Positions 29,275 to 37,962 of a stretch of DNA of 64,000 nt are shown piece by piece. The notes under the pieces were generated by a model. The model saw nothing but the letters and a program-made list of their open reading frames with translations. It was not told the DNA's origin and did no database searches. Source of the stretch: Candidatus Kapaibacterium sp. (GTDB lineage Bacteria; Bacteroidota; Ignavibacteria; Kapaibacteriales; UBA4661). The stretch is from positions 1 to 64,000 of the forward strand of contig JALONG010000014.1 in assembly GCA_025455065.1 (NCBI GenBank), written 5' to 3'. Every line of letters starts with the position of its first letter. The stretch's first letter is position 1. Both the position numbers and the translations under genes were made by a program.

Positions 29275-29785
29275 ACTCACAATAATCTCACGGTAAATGG
29301 TCAGTTAAAAATATAAATCAGGGGTTTACTTTGCTACTATCGCAGTAATTGCCGATGTGTTTGTAAGAAGAGACTGATAAGGAGGGTCAAGCGAGAATTA
29401 ATCTTGACCAGTTTCGATTTTCATATCTAGCTATACCACTTGAGGCTCTTAAATTCTGCATTTACGCAGTTTTTGAGAGGCTCATTTTTTTTCGTGGACT
29501 TTGTATTAAGACTCTGAGGGCGATATCCGAGCAGACAAGATAGTTACGTTACGAAATGTTAAAAATGTTAATTTTCCACACTGCTTGTAACTTTTTAGAA
29601 CAAAAACAGTATCACTGTCTAAACACGCCGTCATTCCTTGTAGCAAAGGGGAAACCTTCAAGGCGGAATAACAATAAATGTCGCAACAAATGTTGATAGG
29701 TCTATTACTGTTGCACTATTATTTGTAATCTCAAATTATTTGCATATCAAATAACCTTACCCTTTCATTTTTTCGGAGAATTATT
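29275..29785. promoter_or_regulatory. intergenic leader of the TonB receptor gene
   Basis: No open frame is convincing in these 511 bases. Notable parts are a 16-base stretch at 29289-29304 that matches 40721-40736 at 15 of 16 positions, a perfect 7-bp inverted repeat GGTCAAG/CTTGACC at 29385-29409, and a terminator-like hairpin at 29446-29479. The last ~250 bases are AT-rich and should hold the receptor promoter. I see no recognisable cobalamin or other riboswitch core. Confidence 0.45.
29446..29492 (+). terminator. probable intrinsic terminator after the T9SS/OmpA operon
   Basis: An imperfect hairpin (29446-29459 pairing with 29466-29479: 12 Watson-Crick or wobble pairs and two T-T mismatches) is followed five bases later by eight Ts (29485-29492). 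It lies about 170 bases after the last gene of the cluster. Confidence 0.4.
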
Positions 29786-32314
29786 ATGTTTACAGCGACT
29801 GCTTCCGCAGTACGCAGCACTACTGCTTTGTCTGTTTGTGTTGCCATATTGTTCATTTTGGGTTGTTCTTTCGTAGCGACTTCACAGGTTGCAACCGGAC
29901 AACAATTACCACAAACAAAAGGTCCTCAAATTAAAGTAATAGGGCGGGTCGTGGAGGAAGGAACACAAAAGGGGTTAAAATCGGCAAGTATCTACATGAA
30001 ACACCTTGGCGACGGCTCAGTAACAGGAGATTTGACCGATAATGAAGGGCGTTTTTCGGTGAATAATGCAAAGCCCGGAAAATATCATTTTGCTGTATCG
30101 CTGTTGGGCTATGCCAAATTCAAAGACACTCTTGTCATTGATGCAGCAAAAACCTCCTTCGAGGCAGGTACAATCACACTTCCAGTTTCTTCAACAAAAA
30201 TGAACGAAGTTTCCGTTTCGGGTGAGCGCGAAGTAATGGAAATTTCCGCAGAAAAAAAGGTCTTTAATGTTGCCAAAGATGCGACTGTTACAGGCGGCAC
30301 GGCTGTTGATGCACTGCGCCAAGTCCCGACGGTGGATGTAGATGTAAACGGGAACGTCAGCGTCAGAGGCAGTTCTAATCTGGTCTTGCAGGTAAACGGC
30401 AAACAAACAGGCTTTGCTGGTAGCGATCGTGCTTCGCTCTTGCAACAAATTCCCGCAAATATGATTGACAAAATTGAAGTCATTACAAACCCTTCAGCCC
30501 GCTATGATGCTGAAGGAATGGGCGGAATTATCAACATCGTTCTCAAAAGCGAAATTACATCAAGCTGGAATTTGAATGTGAACGGTGGTGCAGGGACAAA
30601 TCACAAATACAATCTCGGTGCGGATTTCGGCTTGAAAAATGGTCCGTTATCGCTTTCTGCCGGATACGGTGCGCGGTATCACAATCAGTGGTTTGGTGCG
30701 GAAATTGAGAGCAACCAACTTTTTGGTGCGCGGGATATTGTTGAACAAGCAATCAACGGTACGTGGTCAGGGCTTGGTCATTTTGGAAACTTCAATGCCG
30801 ATTATGCCTTCAGCACAACTTCCACGCTCAATTTGAATGGTCAAGTACGGTTTAATGATGGTCAAAACACGGAAGATTGGGATTATGCCTTCCGCCACAG
30901 CAATAACGAAATTTTCCAACGCGCCAACCGTGATAATATCACGAAACGCCACTGGAAAAGCTACGAAGCGGGGTTGGGCTTCAAGCAACTTTTTAGCTCA
31001 AAGCAGCATTACCTCGACGTTTCTACGCGCTTTTCCAATAACGACCAATCAAGTTTTGGCAATTTTACGCAGCGTGAACTTGACGTAAATGGCGCACCAA
31101 CACAAGCGACGGAGACCGTTCAAAACAACAACTTTATCAATAATTTCAAAATCTGGACAGTTCAAGCGGATTATGTTACAATGTCGCCGATTGGTAAGGT
31201 GGAAACTGGTGCAAAATCTACGCTTCGAATGATTGACAACGACACATACCTTGACTCGCTCAACCGAAGAACGGGTGAATACATTCCTAACCGCAATGCA
31301 ATCAACCGTTTTTACTTTAGCGACCATGTGTTAGCGGCTTACGGAATGCTTGGTACGAGATTGCTGGACTTCAACATCCAAGCGGGTTTGCGGGTTGAGC
31401 ATACGCTTGTCAATACACACCAGATTACGACTAATGAGCGCAATGGTATGAATTACACGCACCTTTTTCCGACCTTGCATTTGTCGCGTAAATTAGACAC
31501 GGCAAACACGCTTCAAATCTCGTACAGCCGACGTATCAATCGTCCGAACTTTTGGCAACTCAATCCGTTTATTGATTATTCCAATCCTTCAGCGCTTCGC
31601 AAAGGTAATCCGAATTTAATGCCCGAAACGATTGACGCTGCCGAGGTTTCGTTTGTGTCACAACTTGACAAACATACCATCACCGCAACGGCATACTACC
31701 GCCAGACGAACAATGCGATGCAGTTTTTCGCTCTTGTAGATACGACATTGCCGACAGGGGCAAATACGGTGCTGACATTCCGCAATTTTGATATTGTCCA
31801 AAATACAGGCTTTGAGTTCGTCTATCGTGGACAAATCCTACCTTGGTGGACAGCGATGGCAAATGTGAACGTGTTTTACAACAGCGTTCAAGGTGGCAGC
31901 GAAGTAGATAATATCAGTGCCGGGGCAATTGCTTACAATGTTCGCGCTAACTCAACAGTAAAGATGCCTTGGGAAGGCGGGAATTTGCAGGTGAATTATA
32001 TGTACAACGGACCGATTCAATTCGGACAAGGAACAATGCAGGCTTGGCACGCATTAACACTGGGTTTCCGACAAGATTTGAGTAAAGAATTTTCGCTTAC
32101 ATTCAACGTTTCCGATGTATTCGACACGCAACGGTTTAATATGCTTTTACAAGGAACTTCCTTTACCGCAAATGCAAACCAAAAGCCGGAAACACGCATT
32201 GCAACGCTGAATTTCTCGTATCGTCTGGGCGGTATTCAAGGCGAGCAACCGCGCCGTCGCAGAGATTCCGGTGATACGCCGCAAGATAACGGTGGTGGCG
32301 GATTCGGTTTCTAA
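29786..32314 (+). CDS. TonB-dependent outer-membrane receptor (OMP_b-brl_3 type)
   Basis: This 842-residue receptor has an N-terminal hydrophobic signal (about residues 14-36) and a carboxypeptidase-regulatory-like domain (VIGRVVEEGTQKGLKSASIYM, residues ~50-135). The plug follows (VDALRQVPTVDVDVNGNVSVRGSSNLVLQVNGK, about 175-260), then a beta-barrel of the 'outer membrane beta-barrel family' type. The tail is rich in Arg and Gly and ends in phenylalanine, as is usual for this family. It imports an unidentified ligand with TonB energy. GGAG eight bases before the ATG supports the start. It stands alone and is followed by a strong terminator. Confidence 0.9.
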   Translation: MFTATASAVRSTTALSVCVAILFILGCSFVATSQVATGQQLPQTKGPQIKVIGRVVEEGTQKGLKSASIYMKHLGDGSVTGDLTDNEGRFSVNNAKPGKYHFAVSLLGYAKFKDTLVIDAAKTSFEAGTITLPVSSTKMNEVSVSGEREVMEISAEKKVFNVAKDATVTGGTAVDALRQVPTVDVDVNGNVSVRGSSNLVLQVNGKQTGFAGSDRASLLQQIPANMIDKIEVITNPSARYDAEGMGGIINIVLKSEITSSWNLNVNGGAGTNHKYNLGADFGLKNGPLSLSAGYGARYHNQWFGAEIESNQLFGARDIVEQAINGTWSGLGHFGNFNADYAFSTTSTLNLNGQVRFNDGQNTEDWDYAFRHSNNEIFQRANRDNITKRHWKSYEAGLGFKQLFSSKQHYLDVSTRFSNNDQSSFGNFTQRELDVNGAPTQATETVQNNNFINNFKIWTVQADYVTMSPIGKVETGAKSTLRMIDNDTYLDSLNRRTGEYIPNRNAINRFYFSDHVLAAYGMLGTRLLDFNIQAGLRVEHTLVNTHQITTNERNGMNYTHLFPTLHLSRKLDTANTLQISYSRRINRPNFWQLNPFIDYSNPSALRKGNPNLMPETIDAAEVSFVSQLDKHTITATAYYRQTNNAMQFFALVDTTLPTGANTVLTFRNFDIVQNTGFEFVYRGQILPWWTAMANVNVFYNSVQGGSEVDNISAGAIAYNVRANSTVKMPWEGGNLQVNYMYNGPIQFGQGTMQAWHALTLGFRQDLSKEFSLTFNVSDVFDTQRFNMLLQGTSFTANANQKPETRIATLNFSYRLGGIQGEQPRRRRDSGDTPQDNGGGGFGF

Positions 32315-32338
32315 CATTCATTCGTCAATAACACTACA

Positions 32339-32384
32339 AAACCCCGCTTGGAATAAGATTCTAAGCGGGGTTTGTGTTTTTTTT
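32339..32384 (+). terminator. strong intrinsic terminator
   Basis: AAACCCCGCTT (32339-32349) and AAGCGGGGTTT (32363-32373) form a perfect 11-bp stem with a 13-base loop. A T-rich run follows on the plus strand. It lies 25 bases after the TonB receptor stop and faces the convergent giant T9SS gene. Confidence 0.9.
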
Positions 32385-32462
32385 TGTGAAGTGTGCAAGA
32401 CCTTCACACCGTGCGAAGGCGTAGAAATTGAGCGACTTGCAAGGCGATAGGCGTATTCACAA

Positions 32463-35400
32463 TTATCGAACAATCTGCAAGGGGCTTACAGAAGTGCCGT
32501 TCTGAGCGCGAACTCTTACGAAATACATTCCGCTTTGAAGTTCCGCCGTGCTAAGATTCATACGGTGTTTGCCGCTTGTGAAGGATGCTTCGGGAAGGCT
32601 AATAATCACTGCACCTAAAACATTCACAACATCAACCTGCACACTGCTTGCTTGTGTGAGTGAAAATTCCACCGTTGCTTGCACAGAAGCGGGGTTCGGG
32701 AAAACGCTCATAGCAAAAGCGCTTTGTTCCTCGTTTCGGACGCTTACGGGGTTGCGTAAAATGTTTGTGCCATCAATTTTTCCGTCACTGTCGCGGTCAA
32801 GAAGTTGCGTAAAACCGCTTCTCTGGAGGTCTTCCCAATTACTCACAACAAAAGTTTGTGTTTCGCCCGCACCAATACTGATGTTATTGAAGGTTTGCCC
32901 TGTACCGCGAGAAAAATTGATGGAATAATTTTTTGGGGAAGGACCGTTTTCTACGACTACCTGAGCGCCGTCATTGACGATACGGATATTCATCGTATCA
33001 TTTTCGCGGAATGCTGCTCCCGATATTCGCACGACATTTTCCCAGCTAGTACGGTCTTCAGATAAAGTAGCCAAAATCATACTCCAATTTGGAATAGCGC
33101 TTTGTGTTGTAAATCTTGCCGTGCTGTTTGCAAAGTCGGAAACGAGATTTTGTCCGCGTTGTGAAGAAGGAGTCCAATTACTCCAAACAGTGAAGCGGTT
33201 ACCGTCATTGACCGACACATCGGCTTCAGCGCCTGCACTTTGAGGTAGATACCGAATTGATAATGAAGACAGGTTTTCATTTGGTATGAGATAACCTTCA
33301 ATTCCAGGCATTGATTCTTCTAAACTACCTGTTTCCCGCAAAATCGGTTGAGCATCAGGAATTTTTATATCTTCACCAAACGGGTCTTTTTCAGTGTTGA
33401 TAATAGAACCACCGGAAGGTGTTCTCACTTCCACCGTCGGTTGTGCTTGGTCAATAGTTGGTGCGTTAAATCGTACCGTTGCGACGTTTAATGGCGGCAG
33501 AATTTCCTCGCTTTGCAACGCAACAATCGGTCTTCCTGCGTAATTGATTGTTCTTTCGGTACGAGCATTTGTGCCTACGGTAAACCCGCTTCCTGTGCCG
33601 CTCCAAACAAAATTGCCAACACCTGCGTTTAATCCTGCCAAATCATAGCGCCAGAAATTGGTGGCTCTTTCTACAAAAATATAGTTGTTCATTTGTCCGG
33701 GATGATTCATGTCGTAAATAAAGACGGAATCAGCTGTCGCATTTCCCATTGCATCCAAACGACTTCCTATTCTGTACGGTACCACAGCGTGTCCACCGCC
33801 ATTAGGACCGGAAAACTTAATGCTGATAGTGGGATGTTGTTGGCGGTCACCTGTTGCAATAGCATCACGGATGATCTGTACTGTTCTGTTGGGCGTGTGT
33901 CCGGCTGCTCCTATTCTGAAATTCTGATAGACTTGGTGAGCATGAATAATTTTGCGGGTGGCATTACTAACAGGAACGTTAAACAATGGTGTTTGGGCAT
34001 TGTAAATACCTGCATACCCGAAAATACTCGTAATAGCAAACCCATAACAAGAACCTCCCCATTGGCTTGGATTCCAACTGCTTGTTGCATTGACAGTAGG
34101 AGTTTGTACACCGTTATTATTTACATAAACAGGAATTGCACGACCAAGCCCAAGAGCAAAATCATCCCAAAAAGGAAAGATATTTGGTTTGGAAGTAGCT
34201 GCTTTTGTAGCCCATTCCGGCGATGCGGCAGCGAAATTGCTGAAGGGTGCTACACTGTAGTTTATCGCATCAAGGTATGCAGCATTCCACACTTGGTTAC
34301 TCGAATTAGAGAAGTTCCAGCCGTGAACGTTGGGGATAAATTGTGAGCCAATCGTAGCAGGCATAGAACCTAGCGTAGATTCCGTTTGTGCGGGACGGAG
34401 GACAAAAGAATTTGCCGATGAATACGAAGAAGCCGTGCCATTGGCATCAATGGATTGAACGCGCCAAAAATAGGTCGTTCCGGCAGCATTAACGGTGAAA
34501 TTTGAAGCCAATAGTAAAATTGAGGTGTTTGCGGTATTTGTTTGTAAAACGCCCTGACCTTGGAAGTTTGTGAACGCCATATCACTGGCAATTTGCAAAC
34601 GATATGTTACCGCACCCGGAACTAATGTCCAGAAAAATCCAACACAAGGAGAATTACAGCTAAAATACTGAATGTCGCTGTTGTTTGCCGGATTTACAAG
34701 TGTTGGTGGGGCAAATGCGGCGGGTTGCATCATTGGCATTGCCCCTGTAAAGTTTTGCCCTGCCTGACTCACACCCGCTACAACAGTTACCATGCGGGTT
34801 ACCGGCGTAAAGGTCAGCGTGCCTGAATTTGGTGTCAGCGTGTATGTACCTGCGGGAACATCAAGGATTATATAATTTCCACTATTGTTCGTTGTCGCGT
34901 TTCTTGTTCCGTCGCTTACGGTTATGCCCCCCTGACCAACGCCATTAACGGTGATTGTACCGGAAATGTTTGCTAATTGCGCAACAAAATTCACATTTGC
35001 AACGTTAGCTTCGTTAATGGTGGTCATTTGTGAAGCCTGAGTAAATGTCGTTCCTGCGCGAGCAGCAGAGACGGTATATGCACCATTAGCCATGTTCGTC
35101 AAGGTATAAAAGCCACCTGCGTCGGTAACGGTGGTATTTGCTCCGGCACTAATAGTAACGCCCTGAATCCCTGTGTTAGGATTAGCCGAACTTGTTACTC
35201 GTCCGCTAATGGTGAAAATTGGTGCGGTAGAAGCAGCACTAAAGTTTTGATTGGCTATTGTCGCGCCGTTTGCTAGGGTAACATTCAACGTTTGTGGGGT
35301 AAATGCAAACCCTGCAAACGACGGAGCAAGTGTGTATGAGCCTCCGCGAAGGTTGTTAAGAGCATAATCTCCCACAGCATTTGTTGTCGCGGTTGTACCA

Positions 35401-37493
35401 CCAACGGTAAATGTAACACCAGCCAAACCCATACCGTTTGCTCGAGTGATTCTACCAAGTATGCGCCCAAGCGGGGCTGTGAAATTCACATTGGAAAGTG
35501 CGGCATTTGAAACGGTAATATTTTGCGACGGCGATGCAAAGGTTATTCCTGTACCACTTGCTGTAACGGTGTACATTCCTGCGGGTACGCCCGGAAACGA
35601 GTAATTGCCCGATGCGTTGGAAACGGCATTACGAGGCGGGTTTGTGGAAAGCACCATATTGACACCGCTTACACCTGAGCCGTCGAAATTGCTTATTACC
35701 CGTCCTGAAACCGTGAATGAAGCAGGAGGATTAGCAACACCGGTAAAATTGATGTTGCTAACACTTGCGCCGGAGGACAACGTTACCATTGTCGAAGCAG
35801 GGGTGAAGGTTGCACCGGTAACGGAGGCATATACTGTGTAGGTGCCGGGAGGAAGTGAACGAGCATACTGACCACCAACACCGGAAGTAATTAACGTTAA
35901 AAAGCCATTCGAGGCGTTTGAAAAAAATACCGAAACATTTGTTTGTGGATTGCCGCCAACCGTGACCGTACCGCTAATTTGAGAAGTAAGGGCGGTGAAA
36001 TTTTGTACAACATTTGCGCCATTCACCGTTACAACGGCTCTATTATTCTGAAAAAACATTCCCGGAGCAGTAGCGACCAAGCTGTAAGTGCCATTGCTAA
36101 CATTGGTAAAAGCAAATGTACCTTGCGGACCGGTAACAGCATTTTTTCCCGTAGAAAGCAGCAGCGTAATATTCGGCATCGGTTGACCTTGACTATTCAA
36201 CACCGTTCCAGAAATAGTATAGGTTGGTTGAACAATAAGAGATGCCGTAAAATCAAGCATTGATTGGCTTGTTCCATTAACAACAGTAATGGTACGGCTT
36301 GCGGGGCTAAATGAGTAGCCGTTTTTTGTTGGTGTAAGCGTATAAGTGCCGTTGGGCAAATTTCCAATCGTAAACCCTCCGTTTGAGCCTGTCGGGGACG
36401 TTAATGCGCCTTGAATCAAGGAACCCGTAAGGCTCATTGTAACGCCCGAAAGCGCTTGATTGTTAATTCGAGTTGTACCGCTTAGATTTGCCAATAGTGC
36501 GGTAAATGCTACATTGGTAACATTTGCGTTGTTAATAGTGGCGGTCGAAGCACCATTCCCAACAAATGTGAGAACAGGCATACTTGCTGTGAGGGGATAT
36601 GTGCCGTTTGCAAGCCCTGTCAAGGTAAAGCTCCCATTTTGACTATATGTTTGTTTGCCGCCGCCGCTAATCAAAACATTGGTCAAACCCTGTCCATTCG
36701 AGTTACGCACGGTGCCGGAAATAGAAAAGGTTGTTGGTTGCGCCGGAGTTGTTGCCGGTGGTGTTAATGTCGCTTGCAACGATTGAATTTGCGCTATTTG
36801 TGCAGAAGAAATTTGAAATACTACATTGGAGGAAGCAACATTTGCGCCGCTAAAAAGGCTTTGGCGAATCATAAAATCACTTGCCGTAGCACCACGTAAG
36901 CCTACTTGAACTAGGCTGGAGGGAAATTGGAGAGGATTGGTCACAGGCGAAAAGTTTGCCCTAATCACGCCATTTTCCTGCAAAATCACTTCAAAGGTCA
37001 TGGAAAATGTCGTTGTCATTCCGGCATTAAACAGCGTAACATTTTGATAGGTTACAATGAACTGACGATTTGGAGCTGTTCCCACTGTTCTTGTGAGAAT
37101 TTGTGTATTTCCTGTTCCTCGTAAATCTGTTGCAAAGGCAGCAATTACGCCACTTCCGCCGGAGGCTGCCAAGGGATAGAAGAATTTTTGGCTTGATGTA
37201 ATCGGTGTTCCAAAGGAAAGCCAACCGTTTACGCTGACATTGACGGTGGAATAATTTGCGCCATTAAAAGGGAACACAAAGCCGATTGGACGAGCAGGAA
37301 AAACATCATCATCTAAATTGATACCGCCACCCAAAATTGTTGGAGCTCCTCCTTGTGTGAGCGGTGAAGCCGCTCCGGCGGTAATGGTGTAAGCATTTAC
37401 TTGGGCAAAACTTGGGACATAAATCCCTACGGTAAAACCGACGACCAATGCCATGATGATGGCAACAAAGCGAGTACGAGAACAGGTCTGCAT
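32463..37493 (-). CDS. giant T9SS-sorted protein with eight CarboxypepD-reg-like repeats and papain-like domain
   Basis: The mature start is the ATG at 37493 (1676 aa), supported by GGAG seven bases upstream. In-frame starts further upstream lack this. The order is a signal peptide (about residues 8-30), a nidogen-like N-domain, and eight repeats beginning with variants of SISGTV (about residues 250-915). An Fn3-like domain comes next, then a cysteine-peptidase-like domain with SQWGGSCYGFA (Cys near 1147), GGGHAVVPY (His near 1233) and IYDMNHPG (Asn near 1262). This arrangement fits a papain-fold Cys-His-Asn triad. The last ~80 residues are a type A sorting domain (VFPNPASVQATVEFS). It is likely a secreted or surface-held protease or peptidase-like adhesin. 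Confidence 0.85.
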   Translation of the reverse strand: MQTCSRTRFVAIIMALVVGFTVGIYVPSFAQVNAYTITAGAASPLTQGGAPTILGGGINLDDDVFPARPIGFVFPFNGANYSTVNVSVNGWLSFGTPITSSQKFFYPLAASGGSGVIAAFATDLRGTGNTQILTRTVGTAPNRQFIVTYQNVTLFNAGMTTTFSMTFEVILQENGVIRANFSPVTNPLQFPSSLVQVGLRGATASDFMIRQSLFSGANVASSNVVFQISSAQIAQIQSLQATLTPPATTPAQPTTFSISGTVRNSNGQGLTNVLISGGGKQTYSQNGSFTLTGLANGTYPLTASMPVLTFVGNGASTATINNANVTNVAFTALLANLSGTTRINNQALSGVTMSLTGSLIQGALTSPTGSNGGFTIGNLPNGTYTLTPTKNGYSFSPASRTITVVNGTSQSMLDFTASLIVQPTYTISGTVLNSQGQPMPNITLLLSTGKNAVTGPQGTFAFTNVSNGTYSLVATAPGMFFQNNRAVVTVNGANVVQNFTALTSQISGTVTVGGNPQTNVSVFFSNASNGFLTLITSGVGGQYARSLPPGTYTVYASVTGATFTPASTMVTLSSGASVSNINFTGVANPPASFTVSGRVISNFDGSGVSGVNMVLSTNPPRNAVSNASGNYSFPGVPAGMYTVTASGTGITFASPSQNITVSNAALSNVNFTAPLGRILGRITRANGMGLAGVTFTVGGTTATTNAVGDYALNNLRGGSYTLAPSFAGFAFTPQTLNVTLANGATIANQNFSAASTAPIFTISGRVTSSANPNTGIQGVTISAGANTTVTDAGGFYTLTNMANGAYTVSAARAGTTFTQASQMTTINEANVANVNFVAQLANISGTITVNGVGQGGITVSDGTRNATTNNSGNYIILDVPAGTYTLTPNSGTLTFTPVTRMVTVVAGVSQAGQNFTGAMPMMQPAAFAPPTLVNPANNSDIQYFSCNSPCVGFFWTLVPGAVTYRLQIASDMAFTNFQGQGVLQTNTANTSILLLASNFTVNAAGTTYFWRVQSIDANGTASSYSSANSFVLRPAQTESTLGSMPATIGSQFIPNVHGWNFSNSSNQVWNAAYLDAINYSVAPFSNFAAASPEWATKAATSKPNIFPFWDDFALGLGRAIPVYVNNNGVQTPTVNATSSWNPSQWGGSCYGFAITSIFGYAGIYNAQTPLFNVPVSNATRKIIHAHQVYQNFRIGAAGHTPNRTVQIIRDAIATGDRQQHPTISIKFSGPNGGGHAVVPYRIGSRLDAMGNATADSVFIYDMNHPGQMNNYIFVERATNFWRYDLAGLNAGVGNFVWSGTGSGFTVGTNARTERTINYAGRPIVALQSEEILPPLNVATVRFNAPTIDQAQPTVEVRTPSGGSIINTEKDPFGEDIKIPDAQPILRETGSLEESMPGIEGYLIPNENLSSLSIRYLPQSAGAEADVSVNDGNRFTVWSNWTPSSQRGQNLVSDFANSTARFTTQSAIPNWSMILATLSEDRTSWENVVRISGAAFRENDTMNIRIVNDGAQVVVENGPSPKNYSINFSRGTGQTFNNISIGAGETQTFVVSNWEDLQRSGFTQLLDRDSDGKIDGTNILRNPVSVRNEEQSAFAMSVFPNPASVQATVEFSLTQASSVQVDVVNVLGAVIISLPEASFTSGKHRMNLSTAELQSGMYFVRVRAQNGTSVSPLQIVR

Positions 37494-37962
37494 AACTGCT
37501 CCACAAAAGAAAAGGGTTAGGAAAATTTGCATCCAGCACAAATACCTTGTAGCACTAATGATGCAATGATTTTGAACATTGAAGCGCAGAACAATCCCTT
37601 GTTTCCCGGATTTACAAGGAAAAGCGCGAAAGAAAAGATGTCGCTTCAAAAATGCAGGTGCAATATCGTTTGCACATTGGAAAGACAAAACATTTTTGGG
37701 GCGAAATGTTCAAAAAATGTGGCGAATTGCAGCGAATGGAGGCACATTTTAGCAAAAATTCCTACACGATTGAACAGTGAAAAATAGCATTTATCGGCAA
37801 AAAAACGAAAAAATTTCACCTTCATTTGAAATATTTCACCCTTCAAATACTCTCAAAACAAGATTCTTTTGTAAATACGACATAAGTAGCGTATTTTCAG
37901 AGGTTTGTATAATTGTTGAATATTGGGTAATTCTCGTTTTTGGACAGTTCTAAAAAAACTTA
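37494..37962. promoter_or_regulatory. divergent promoter region between T9SS and OmpA-type genes
   Basis: These 469 bases separate two outward-facing genes and have no convincing open frame. Visible elements are a direct repeat ATTTCACC at 37813-37820 and 37833-37840 (exactly 20 bases apart, about two helical turns) and an inverted repeat AACATTT/AAATGTT at 37689-37710. They could serve co-regulation of the divergent pair, but no regulator can be named. Confidence 0.4.

Noticed and set aside
29275-29785. Riboswitch upstream of the TonB receptor
   Set aside because: No cobalamin, TPP or other riboswitch core could be recognised. The hairpin at 29446 fits a terminator better.
33693-34346. 217-residue open frame antisense to the papain-like domain
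   Set aside because: It is a shadow of the repetitive, low-stop coding sequence of the giant T9SS gene, with no domain of its own.
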